Assembly: GCF_001590795.1 (NCBI RefSeq)
Contig: NZ_JXDL01000001.1
Location: forward strand, 5,917,860 to 5,981,859
Reading direction: 5' to 3'
Source: Bradyrhizobium sp. AT1
GTDB lineage: Bacteria; Pseudomonadota; Alphaproteobacteria; Rhizobiales; Xanthobacteraceae
Length of the DNA stretch: 64,000 nt
Position 1 is the stretch's first letter, and the number at the start of each line of letters is the position of its first letter. Below the pieces are notes generated by a model, which saw only the letters and a list, made by a program, of their open reading frames with translations, did not search any database and was not told the DNA's origin. Shown here one piece after another: positions 8,678 through 17,042 of this stretch. The translations under genes and the position numbers were made by a program.

Positions 8678-9682
8678 ATGAAAGTCGCGCAATTGCACCA
8701 GTATGGCGGCCCGGACGTTCTGCTCTACGAGGACGCGCTAAAGCCGGCACCCAGCGCCGGTGAGGTCCTGATCAAGGTCGAATCCGCGAGCGTCAATTTT
8801 GCCGATGTCGTCAGGCGCAACAACGATCCCTATCCGTTTCCGTCGCCGCTTCCGTTCATTCCCGGCAGCGAGGTCGCGGGCGTCGTCGAATCTCTCGGCG
8901 ATGGTGTGACGACCATCCCGGTCGGAGCGAAGGTCTTTGCCTCGCTCGAAAATGGTGGGGCCGGGGGCTACGCCCAATATGCGGTCGCCAAGGTCGGCAA
9001 GGTCATTCCTCTCCCTGATGGCCTGACCCCGGACCAGGCCTGTTCGCTGGTGGTGGCCGGCATGACCGCATTTCAAACGCTTGCCGATTGTGCCCGGTTG
9101 CAGCCGGGCGAAACCGTTCTGGTGCAGGCGGCCGGGGGCGGTGTCGGCACCTACGCGGTGCAGCTTGCCAAGCTGCTGGGTGCCGGCAAGGTCATCGCCG
9201 CGGCCAGCACGGCCCCCAAGCGCGAGCTCGCCTTGAAGTTGGGAGCGGACGCCGCCATCGATTACACCAAGCCCGATTGGGTCAAGGAGGCGCGCGACCT
9301 CACCGCTGGCAAGGGCATCGACGTGGTGCTCGAAGCCACCGGTGGTGACGTTCTGAACCAGAGTCTTCAGGCCATGGGGCCATTCAGTCGCATCGTCGTC
9401 TACGGCGCGGCGTCGCGCGAACGCAAGCCGGTCAATCCCTACGCCATGCTTGGCCTCAATCAGTCGCTGATCACGTATTATGTTGGCGGCTGGTTTCAGT
9501 CACGGCCGCAACAAGCGATCGCCGCCTTGCAGAAGCTGATCGGCTTCATCAGGTCCGGCGAAATCGACGTTCAGATCGGCCACATCCTCCCCCTGAGCAA
9601 GGCGGCAGAGGCGCATCGGATCCTGGCCGAGCGGGCCAGTGCCGGCAAGATCATCCTGAAGCCTTGGGGCGAGGCCGTGTGA
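8678..9682 (+). CDS. NADPH:quinone oxidoreductase, zeta-crystallin-like MDR family
   Basis: A 334-residue medium-chain dehydrogenase/reductase without the zinc ligands of alcohol dehydrogenases. The N-terminal GroES-like domain includes SASVNFADVVRR and PGSEVAGVVESLG; the NADPH-binding motif is AAGGGVGTYAVQLAKLLGA. Such enzymes reduce quinones or enone-type substrates with NADPH. ATG at 8678 has GCGGAG eight bases upstream, within the end of the OYE gene; a GTG three codons earlier overlaps that stop and is the alternative. Co-transcription with the OYE gene points to a joint electrophile/quinone detoxification role. Confidence 0.9.
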   Translation: MKVAQLHQYGGPDVLLYEDALKPAPSAGEVLIKVESASVNFADVVRRNNDPYPFPSPLPFIPGSEVAGVVESLGDGVTTIPVGAKVFASLENGGAGGYAQYAVAKVGKVIPLPDGLTPDQACSLVVAGMTAFQTLADCARLQPGETVLVQAAGGGVGTYAVQLAKLLGAGKVIAAASTAPKRELALKLGADAAIDYTKPDWVKEARDLTAGKGIDVVLEATGGDVLNQSLQAMGPFSRIVVYGAASRERKPVNPYAMLGLNQSLITYYVGGWFQSRPQQAIAALQKLIGFIRSGEIDVQIGHILPLSKAAEAHRILAERASAGKIILKPWGEAV

Positions 9683-9771
9683 GGGCACATGTGCGGTCTC
9701 CGAGGGACCGCCAGCAACGCGGGCCGGCAAAGCGCCGGCTCGCGCCAGAGCAGGGCGTGACGTCGCCGAGC

Positions 9772-10317
9772 TTACCTCTCGGAGTGCTCCTGCCGAGCCT
9801 CTGCCGAGGCCTCGGCCTTCCGTGACTTGGTCGTGTAAGGGCAGACCATGGTCAGGTTCAGCAGCGTCGGCGCCTTGTCTTCACCATTGCCGTATTCCCA
9901 GACCAGACGGATTTCGTGCTGGTCGGAATTGGCGTCGTCCTGCTGGTGCTGCCGGATGTCCGCCTTCATCGGGATCGGCGGCTCCGAGTTGAAGCATTTG
10001 CGGATGGATGCATCCAGCAGCGCGCATTTCGTCGGCGGGACCACGACGCGCTCGTCGTTCGACAGCGGCGTTGTGTTGGGCTGCGCGGTGAGCTGAAGGC
10101 GGGCATGGCCGAGCGCCCTGAACCACACCTTGCCGCTGCCGTTCGGCCATGTGTCGAGCGGCGACAGGATCGGCTGATACTGGCCGTATTCCATCGTCTC
10201 GATGTCGATCTGCTTGGAGGCCTTCAGCCGGGCGACGCTCTTCTTCATGTTTTCGAGCGGGTAGTAGTTGGCATTCATCAGGTTCTTGTAATTTTGGTCG
10301 TCGTAAATTCCGCCCAT
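9772..10317 (-). CDS. Conserved unknown protein, copy A of a local paralogous pair
   Basis: 181 residues, no signal peptide or membrane segment. It is well over half identical to the product of 11976-12467: shared blocks include NYYPLENMKKSVARLKAS, MEYGQYQPIL, AQPNTTPLS, IRKCFNSEPPIPMK, HEIRLVWEYG and PTLLNLTMVCPY. Three Cys (in TKCALLDAS, RKCFN and MVCPY) are kept in both. The mix of beta-like segments and aromatic residues suggests a compact cytoplasmic domain, but I recognise no family. This copy has an extra Ala/Glu-rich C-terminal tail of about 20 residues. ATG at 10317 has GGGAGA upstream; the longer frame is not conserved. The MATE exporter lies between the two copies. Confidence 0.75.
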   Translation of the reverse strand: MGGIYDDQNYKNLMNANYYPLENMKKSVARLKASKQIDIETMEYGQYQPILSPLDTWPNGSGKVWFRALGHARLQLTAQPNTTPLSNDERVVVPPTKCALLDASIRKCFNSEPPIPMKADIRQHQQDDANSDQHEIRLVWEYGNGEDKAPTLLNLTMVCPYTTKSRKAEASAEARQEHSER

Positions 10318-10494
10318 CGATTTCTCCCGATCTTCGCCTGAACACTGGCACAAGTGCCGGCAAGATATTCCAAAGCAGCGCGGCCCACGATGAACCTCGC
10401 TTGTGCCCCAAGCTTACGCTGCCAACGCTATCATTCGTGAAGATGCGACGTCAACGAAGGCAACCTGAGAGCGACGTGGGGTGACCTTGCGGCG

Positions 10495-11898
10495 TTATTT
10501 CTCGGCCGCGCTGGCCAAACTCAGCGAGCCCTTAGCATCGCGCGAACGCGGCCCCCAGCGTGTAAACGCAACTGCTGCCCAAGAGAGAAGGCCGAGCAAT
10601 ATCATCGACGCGGCCGTCAGCATGAAGAAGCTCTCGGCCGTTGCCGCCTGTGATGTCAAATACCAGCCGCCAAGGATGATGAAGAGCAGGCGCGCCGTCT
10701 GCGCCAGCACGGGACCTAGCACGTCGCCAGAGCCTTGCGACGAGAAATACATCGCCGAGGCAAGCCCGATGAAAGCGTAGAACGGGGCAACGGTCCGCAG
10801 AAATTGCCGGCTGGCGGCATGCGCTTCGGCATTGTCGGTGAAGAGGCTAACCCAGGGATCCGGGAAGAGCGCGACCGCGCAAGCGAGCCCTCCGACCACA
10901 ACGAGCGCGACAAGGCCGGTCGTCCAGGCAACACGGCGGGCTCGCGGGATGCGTCCCGCGCCGATCGCAACGCCGATCATCGGTACCGACCCGATGCCAA
11001 CGGAGAAGGCAATGGTCGCAAGCACATATTCGAGCCGAGCGCCGATGCCATAGGCAGCGAGAACCGCGGTGCCGAACACGGCCAGCATATGGGTGAAGAT
11101 GAGGTTGGTCAGCGCATTTTGCAGCGGGGAGAAGCAGGCGACCATGCCGACCTTGAGGATGTCGACAAACAAGGGCCGTTGCATGCGAAACCCGCGCAGC
11201 CGGGGAGTGATGCGGCCCCGGCCGGAGAACAAATACCAGGCCATGATCGCGATGTTGATCGAGAAGGCAATCAAAGTCCCTGCTGCGACTCCCGGCATCC
11301 CGAATCGCGGGATCGGTCCGAGGCCGAGACCGAGCGTGCCGCCCAGGATGGTTTGGCAAATCGCGGAGTTCACGATCATCAGCGATGGCAGTTTCATGTT
11401 GCCGGTGCCGCGCAGGATGCCCGCCATGATGTTGAGCAGCCAAGTGAGTACGGCGCCGCCAAAATAAACCTGGTTATAGGCGATCGCTTGCGCCAGCACG
11501 TTGCCGCGACCGCCGAGCAATTCCAGCAGCCGAGGACCTCCGGCCAGCATGCCTAGCATGAAGATGAGGCCAAAAATGACCGCGATCAGAAGTGCGTGGG
11601 TGGCTAGGCTTTCGGCGCGGTCGCGGTCATCCGCACCGAGCGCGCGGGCAATGGCGGAGGCTACGCCCCCACCCATGGCAGCCCCCGACATGCTCATGGT
11701 GAGCATGACGCAGGGAAAAACTAGCGCCATCGCAGCCAACGCCTCCACGCCGATCCGGCCGATGTAGGAAGTTTCGGCAATTGCGACGAACGTGCCGGCC
11801 GAGAACGCGATAGCATTTGGCCAGGCCAGCGAGAGCAATATGCGCAGGATCGGTCCGTCGAGCAGCGGATTTGCGGCTGGTTGCGCGGGCGGCGGCAA
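10495..11898 (-). CDS. MATE family multidrug/cation antiporter
   Basis: About 467 residues with twelve hydrophobic segments in the two-bundle MATE pattern: ILRILLSLAWPNAIAFSAG at the start, GAAMGGGVASAIARALG, and the second half beginning near IPRFGMPGVAAGTL. MATE proteins export cationic or hydrophobic compounds using H+ or Na+. I place the start at TTG 11898 because AAGGAGAGG lies just upstream and the protein then begins directly before the first conserved residues. A GTG at 11979 that overlaps the stop of the upstream unknown gene would add 27 residues that do not look like a MATE N-terminus. It lies 77 bases downstream of unknown copy B on the same strand and is probably co-transcribed with it. 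Confidence 0.9.
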   Translation of the reverse strand: MPPPAQPAANPLLDGPILRILLSLAWPNAIAFSAGTFVAIAETSYIGRIGVEALAAMALVFPCVMLTMSMSGAAMGGGVASAIARALGADDRDRAESLATHALLIAVIFGLIFMLGMLAGGPRLLELLGGRGNVLAQAIAYNQVYFGGAVLTWLLNIMAGILRGTGNMKLPSLMIVNSAICQTILGGTLGLGLGPIPRFGMPGVAAGTLIAFSINIAIMAWYLFSGRGRITPRLRGFRMQRPLFVDILKVGMVACFSPLQNALTNLIFTHMLAVFGTAVLAAYGIGARLEYVLATIAFSVGIGSVPMIGVAIGAGRIPRARRVAWTTGLVALVVVGGLACAVALFPDPWVSLFTDNAEAHAASRQFLRTVAPFYAFIGLASAMYFSSQGSGDVLGPVLAQTARLLFIILGGWYLTSQAATAESFFMLTAASMILLGLLSWAAVAFTRWGPRSRDAKGSLSLASAAEK

Positions 11899-11975
11899 CG
11901 GACCTCTCCTTTTCCTTTCTGATGAGGCGGATGCTTTGTATCGGAGGGCATTCGCCTCCCGGAGGCAGTTGGCGA

Positions 11976-12467
11976 TCACTCCCGGTATGGGCAGACCATC
12001 GTCAGATTGAGCAGCGTCGGCTTGTCAGAGCCCTTCTTGTACTCCCACTCCAGTCGGATCTCGTGCCGGTGGGCATAAGCGTCGTTCGGCGCGTGGACGA
12101 TGATGTTGGTTTTCATCGGGATCGGCGGCTCGGAGTTGAAGCACTTCCGGACGCAGGCATCGAGCAGGTCGCATCGGGTCAGCGGGATGACGCCGGGCTC
12201 GTCTCTGGACAGCGGGACGGTGTTCGGCTGGGTGCTGAGGTCGAGACGGGCCCGGCCCTTCTCCTTGTGCCAGTACTTGGCGCTTCCCTGCGGCCACTTC
12301 GAGGCGGGTGTCAGAATCAGATGGTATTGGCCGTATTCTAGGGTCGGCAGATCGATGTCGTCCGATGCCCTGAGCTTGGCGACGCTCTTCTTCATGTTCG
12401 CCAGAGGGTAGTAATTGCTGTTCATCAAGTCTCTGAACTGCTTGCCGTTGTAGGTTTTAGTGCCCAT
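11976..12467 (-). CDS. Conserved unknown protein, copy B of a local paralogous pair
   Basis: 163 residues, soluble, paralogous to the product of 9772-10317 along its full length. Conserved blocks are NYYPLANMKKSVAKLRAS, LEYGQYHLIL, STQPNTVPLS, VRKCFNSEPPIPMK, HEIRLEWEYK and PTLLNLTMVCPY. Function is not recognised. ATG at 12467 follows AGGAATGGGG; the open frame continues upstream but without conservation. It is the first gene of the strand unit leading into the MATE exporter and is divergent from the cyclase-like/AAA protein at 12718, with a 250-base shared upstream region in which I see no clear operator. Confidence 0.75.
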   Translation of the reverse strand: MGTKTYNGKQFRDLMNSNYYPLANMKKSVAKLRASDDIDLPTLEYGQYHLILTPASKWPQGSAKYWHKEKGRARLDLSTQPNTVPLSRDEPGVIPLTRCDLLDACVRKCFNSEPPIPMKTNIIVHAPNDAYAHRHEIRLEWEYKKGSDKPTLLNLTMVCPYRE

Positions 12468-12717
12468 TGCCCCATTCCTATTGTGAATTCGTTGCCCCGG
12501 GAAACAACAAAAATTGCCGCCCAGCGGTGCCCTGGCGCGGCGAAAACTCATGCTTCATTACTGGTCGACTCTGGCAAAGTATCATCGGGGCCCCTGCTTC
12601 GTCCAGCAAGCCAGCAGTGTCGGGCCGCCCGGAGGGCTCATTGCGAACGAGTCTTCGACTGGTAATCTTACCCTTGGGGATGGCCGACCGTCCTCCTCAG
12701 ACATTGAAGGCGCTCGG

Positions 12718-15700
12718 ATGCATTGCTTGGCGTGTCAGTCGAAGATCGATCCGGATGACGGTCGGTGTCCGAGGTGCGGTGCCTTGGTAAATTGGCGGGG
12801 AGACCCAGAGAGCGAGCGCAGGTTCGTTACTATTCTTCGCGCCGACGTCGTGGATTCGACCGGATTGGTCGCCGAGCTGGAGCCGGAAGAAGCTGTCTCG
12901 CGGCTCGAGCCGGCACTTGCAGCCATGCGAGGAGCGGTGCGCCAGTTTGGTGGGATCGTCAGCAAGGAACTGGGGGACGGGCTGGCCGCTGTGTTCGGTG
13001 CGCCGATCGCCGACGACAATCACGCTCCGCTTGCGTGCCACGCGGCGATCGAGTTGGTCCGGCGCGTCGTCAGCCTGGGCGATCCGGACCTTCAGGTGCG
13101 CGTTGGCCTCCACTCCGGCCATGTGGTTGCATATATGGTCGCAAGCGAGTTCTCGAAGGTCTACGAAATAGGCGGTGCCGCGCAGCATTTGGCCGCGCGG
13201 CTGGAGTCGGCCGCCGAGGCAAATCAGATCTACGTATCCGAGGCTTGCCAAAAGCTTGCAGAAGGGCACGTTCGTTTCGACTTTCTTGGTCGGAAGGCCC
13301 TGCGCGGATTTAATGAACCGCTTCCCATTTACCGACTTCTAGGTGCCAGTGATCTTTCGAGCTGGCGGGTGCGGCGCGCGCGCAGCGTCTCGCGGTTTGT
13401 CGATCGCACGACAGAGCGGGCGCTGCTGTGGCGCGCTACGGAACGAACTGCGGAAAGCCGGCAAACGGTTCTGTTGATGGGCGATGCCGGCATTGGAAAG
13501 TCCCGGCTCGCACACGAATTTGTGCAGGACCTCCGGGCCGGCGGATGGCGGCTGATCAACGTCGAATGCAGCCCGAATCTACAAGGCGCGCCGTACAGTG
13601 CCCTCCAGCGCCTGTTGCTTTCGATCCTTGATGCTGCCGCGCAGGATTCGGACCGGTTGGATGATCCAAAAGGCGAGTTGCCGCTGATGCTCCAGCGAGC
13701 CCTCGATGCGGTTCTGGATCAGCCAGTCTCTGATCCGCAATGGGACGAATTGGGACCTTACGCGCGCGGGCGCGCGATCTTGGAAGCGAGTTGCGCGCTG
13801 GTCGAGAGTGCCGCCCGTCGCCGGCGTACTGTTCTTCTGATCGAGGATGTGCACTGGATCGATAGGGCCAGCGATGCGGTTGTTGCTGCGCTGGCCGCGC
13901 TGCAAAGCCCAGATTTGCTCGTGCTGCTGACGGCCAGGCCCAATGGAATGCCGGTGTGGATCGCGCGATGCCACGCGGAAATCGTCGCGATGCGCCCGCT
14001 CGATGACGAATCAGGACGGGCCATGCTCGCGGAGATGCTTGGTCCCTCTACGACGAACGGGGACCTGAAGAATCGCATTATCTCGCACACAGCCAATATT
14101 CCGCTGTTCATCGAGGAAGTCTGCCGCAATCTGAAGGACACCGGTGTGCTCCTTGGGCAGTGGGGCGACCTTTCCCTGGCACGCCCCGTCGACGAGCTCG
14201 GCATTCCCAGCAGCATTCAAGGCGTTATCGCGGCGCGGCTGGACAGGGTGTCACGTCAGGAACGGTCGCTTCTCCAGGTCGCTGCGGCGCTCGGGCCCCG
14301 AACCAGCCAGGCGATCTTGCGGAAAGTCGCGGCCCTGCCGGAAGACGTCCTGCAGGATTGCCTCAGCGCACTCGATCGCGCCGAGCTGCTGGTCCGGATC
14401 GATAGCGAGTTGGAGGACTCGCTCGAATTCCGGCACGAGATGGTCCGGCAAGTGACCTACGATTCCATGGTCGAAAAGGTGCGCGAAGCCATACATGCCG
14501 GCATTCTGTCGGCGTTGGAGGCTGACGAGACATGGGCCGATGGCGCGGACACGCTGTGTTACCACGCGGTGCGGGCAAAGGATTGGCAGAGGGCGTTTCG
14601 CCACGGCAGGGGAGCCGCGCAGAAATGTTTGGCTCGCTCGGCGTTTGCCGATGCCGCCAACTATTTTGTTATCGCGATGAATTCTTTGGACAGGACGGAT
14701 CTGACGCGTTCGCGGGAGGCAAGCGCCATTGACCTGCGACTAGAGGCGCGCTTGGCGTTCATGGCATCCGGTCAGGTCTCCGATTGGCTGGATTACGGAA
14801 AGGAAGCCGAGCGGCGCGCCAACGAGATCGATGATATCGAGCGTAAGGTCGCTGCGATGACGGTCTCGGCTGCTGCTCAAAACTTCTACGGTACGCCTGC
14901 AGAGGCAGTTGCGATCGGCGAAGAAGTCATCGTCCTCGCCAAGGAGTCGGGCAATCTCGGGTGGCTGAATGCCGCCGAATATGGTCTTGGCCAAGCTTAT
15001 TTTCTCGCGGGGCGCTATCGAGAGGCGGAGCGAGCATTTGCACGAGTCCATGCCCAACTGCAGGGGCAGGATGCCTGTCCGCCGATCGGAACGCCCCCGA
15101 AATATACACTCCTCCTCTGCTGCATGATGAACAGCATCACCCACACCGTGATGGGCGAACTCGATGCCGCCGGGCAGCTCCAGCAACAAGCGGCCGCGAT
15201 CGCCGAGGAGACCGGCCGTCCCTACGACCGCGTCGCCGCCGCTTACAGCGGTGGCTGGCTGAAGCTTGGCCGGGGCGAGCCGGCGGCGGCCGCCGCCATT
15301 CTCGAAGAGGGTTTTGTGTTGGCGCAGAAGCACGGCATCCGGCTGTTCGTGCCGGTGCTCGCCTGCCAGCTCGGCATGGCCTATCTGGAGCAGGGGCTGT
15401 TCGAGCGGGCGCGCGGCATGCTGACCGAGGCGCGCGAGGAGGCGAAGGCGGTCGGCTATACCTCGGCGGTGCTGCGCAGCTCGATCTACCTTGCGCTCGC
15501 GACCTCTCGCCTTGGCGATGTCCAGACCGCGCAGAACATGCTCCGCGAGGCGCGCAACACCGCCCGCCAGCAGGGGTTTTCAGGCCTCGAGGCCGAGGCC
15601 CTGTTCGGCGAAGCCGTCGTGACGCCCGTGACCTCCGAGGGCAACGAGGCGGCTATCCTTGCGTCCTTGCGCGGGACAATCGCGATCGCGTCCGAATGCG

Positions 15701-15774
15701 GCGCGACGCCGCTTCGGAGCAAGGCCGAGGCGATGCTGAACCAGGTGCTGGCGCGGGACGACCAGTCCACCTGA
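12718..15774 (+). CDS. Zinc-ribbon / class III cyclase-like / AAA-ATPase / TPR regulator
   Basis: 1018 residues in four parts. Residues 1-22 form a zinc ribbon (Cys3, 6, 17, 20). Residues about 35-195 are a class III nucleotide cyclase domain with both metal Asp (RADVVDST, Asp43; LGDG, Asp87) and RVGLHSG. The transition-state Asn is His157 in QHLAARLE, while the Arg161 four residues later remains. From about 225 a STAND/AAA-type ATPase follows, with Walker A GDAGIGKS (255-262) and Walker B LLIEDVHW. The C-terminal 450 residues are helical TPR-like repeats. Such proteins occur widely in rhizobia as signalling ATPases. The start at 12718 (MHCLACQSK) gives a complete zinc ribbon; the longer frame is unlikely. 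Whether it makes cAMP/cGMP is doubtful given the Asn-to-His change. Confidence 0.88.
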   Translation: MHCLACQSKIDPDDGRCPRCGALVNWRGDPESERRFVTILRADVVDSTGLVAELEPEEAVSRLEPALAAMRGAVRQFGGIVSKELGDGLAAVFGAPIADDNHAPLACHAAIELVRRVVSLGDPDLQVRVGLHSGHVVAYMVASEFSKVYEIGGAAQHLAARLESAAEANQIYVSEACQKLAEGHVRFDFLGRKALRGFNEPLPIYRLLGASDLSSWRVRRARSVSRFVDRTTERALLWRATERTAESRQTVLLMGDAGIGKSRLAHEFVQDLRAGGWRLINVECSPNLQGAPYSALQRLLLSILDAAAQDSDRLDDPKGELPLMLQRALDAVLDQPVSDPQWDELGPYARGRAILEASCALVESAARRRRTVLLIEDVHWIDRASDAVVAALAALQSPDLLVLLTARPNGMPVWIARCHAEIVAMRPLDDESGRAMLAEMLGPSTTNGDLKNRIISHTANIPLFIEEVCRNLKDTGVLLGQWGDLSLARPVDELGIPSSIQGVIAARLDRVSRQERSLLQVAAALGPRTSQAILRKVAALPEDVLQDCLSALDRAELLVRIDSELEDSLEFRHEMVRQVTYDSMVEKVREAIHAGILSALEADETWADGADTLCYHAVRAKDWQRAFRHGRGAAQKCLARSAFADAANYFVIAMNSLDRTDLTRSREASAIDLRLEARLAFMASGQVSDWLDYGKEAERRANEIDDIERKVAAMTVSAAAQNFYGTPAEAVAIGEEVIVLAKESGNLGWLNAAEYGLGQAYFLAGRYREAERAFARVHAQLQGQDACPPIGTPPKYTLLLCCMMNSITHTVMGELDAAGQLQQQAAAIAEETGRPYDRVAAAYSGGWLKLGRGEPAAAAAILEEGFVLAQKHGIRLFVPVLACQLGMAYLEQGLFERARGMLTEAREEAKAVGYTSAVLRSSIYLALATSRLGDVQTAQNMLREARNTARQQGFSGLEAEALFGEAVVTPVTSEGNEAAILASLRGTIAIASECGATPLRSKAEAMLNQVLARDDQST

Positions 15775-15927
15775 CCTTTGCTCGTCGTTGGCGTGCGATC
15801 ATACCGTTGCGCCGATTTTTCTGCCCGACGGGTCATTTGAGTTTCGTAGCGCAAGCAAGCCCTTACGAGATCGCCTCTACTGTGCATGGGGTTGTTTTCG
15901 CGTTTTTGACAGCGCGGCCCCCGTGCC

Positions 15928-17040
15928 TCACGCCAGAAACGCGCGGAACCGGCGCAGCGCGATCACGAAGAAGACGCCGCCGATCACCGCGAGCGCGACG
16001 AGCTGCGGCCACACCGCCTCCAGGCCCGCGCCGCGGAACAGGATCGCCTGGGCGAGCATCACGAAATGCGTGTTGGGCGCCGCCAGCATGATGTCCTGGA
16101 CGAATTGCGGCATGCTCTCGCGCGGCGTCATGCTGCCCGACAGGGTTTGCAGCGGCAGCAGGATCATGATCAGCAGCAGCCCGAACTGCGGCATCGAGCC
16201 GGCGACGGTGGCAAGAAAGATGCCCATGCTGGTGGTCGCAAACAGCATCAGTGCGGCGCCGACCAGAAACAGCGCCAGCGAGCCGTCGATCGTGACCGCC
16301 AGCCATCCCTTGACGACGAAGGCGATCGACAGCGCCGAGGCGACCAGCACCACGGCGCCCATCGACCAGACCTTGCTCACCATGATCTCCAGCGGCGTGA
16401 CCGGCATCACCAGCAGATGCTCGATCGTGCCGTGCTCGCGCTCGCGGATCAGCGCCGCGCCGGTCAGGATGATCGAGAGCATGGTGATCGAGGTGATCAC
16501 GTGGTCGATGGCGCCGAACCAGGATTTCTTCAGTTCCGGATTGAACCGCGCCCGCAGCGCGAGCTCGACCGGCGTGGTCTGCGCACCGCGCGCATGCGCC
16601 AGAAACTCCGCGATTTCCGCGCTGACGATCTGCTCGACATAGCCGCCGCCGTTGAACGCCTGCGAGATGCGCGTCGCATCGATGTTGAGCTGGATCGTGG
16701 GCGATTTGCGGGCCAAGAGGTCGCGCTGGAAGTCCGGCGGGATGTCGAGTGCGAAGGTGTCGAGGCCGGCGTTCATTCTCCGGTCCATCTCATCCTGCGA
16801 GATCAGGCGTGGCGCAGAGAAATAAGGCGCCGTGAACGCCATCTCGATGCGGGTCGAGATTGGCGAACGGTCTTCGTCGACGACAGCGATGGCGGCGTGG
16901 TTCAACGTTTCGGGCAGCGCCTTCGCGCCGGCATAGACCGCCAGCGTGAAGGAATAGACGATCAGCACGAGCAGCATGGGGTCGCGGACGAGGCCGCGCA
17001 GTTCCTTGACGCCGAGCTGGAATACGTTGTCGAAGCGCAT
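15928..17040 (-). CDS. ABC-2 type exporter permease (YhhJ-like)
   Basis: 370 residues with the ABC-2 permease layout: one N-terminal membrane helix (LVLIVYSFTLAVYAGAKA), a large periplasmic domain (VVDEDRSPISTRIEM...), then five membrane helices including the motif EREHGTIEHLLVMPVTPLEIMVSKV. It is the third gene of the HlyD-RbbA-permease operon, two bases after the rbbA stop, matching the E. coli yhiI-rbbA-yhhJ order. It likely pairs with the permease half of the RbbA-like protein to form the inner-membrane pore. The substrate is unknown. Confidence 0.9.
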   Translation of the reverse strand: MRFDNVFQLGVKELRGLVRDPMLLVLIVYSFTLAVYAGAKALPETLNHAAIAVVDEDRSPISTRIEMAFTAPYFSAPRLISQDEMDRRMNAGLDTFALDIPPDFQRDLLARKSPTIQLNIDATRISQAFNGGGYVEQIVSAEIAEFLAHARGAQTTPVELALRARFNPELKKSWFGAIDHVITSITMLSIILTGAALIREREHGTIEHLLVMPVTPLEIMVSKVWSMGAVVLVASALSIAFVVKGWLAVTIDGSLALFLVGAALMLFATTSMGIFLATVAGSMPQFGLLLIMILLPLQTLSGSMTPRESMPQFVQDIMLAAPNTHFVMLAQAILFRGAGLEAVWPQLVALAVIGGVFFVIALRRFRAFLA

Positions 17041-17042
17041 GG

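Noticed and set aside
9723..9739. GCCGGC...GCCGGC hairpin after the quinone reductase gene as a terminator
   Set aside because: Only 6-base arms in G+C-rich DNA and no T-run; too weak to call.
11899..11979. GTG start for the MATE gene overlapping the stop of the upstream unknown gene
   Set aside because: The added 27 residues are not MATE-like, while TTG at 11898 has a strong AAGGAGAGG just upstream.
14961..16091. Plus-strand Arg/Ala-rich frames around the cyclase-like gene end
   Set aside because: G+C-driven shadow frames with no domain; the real gene ends at 15774.
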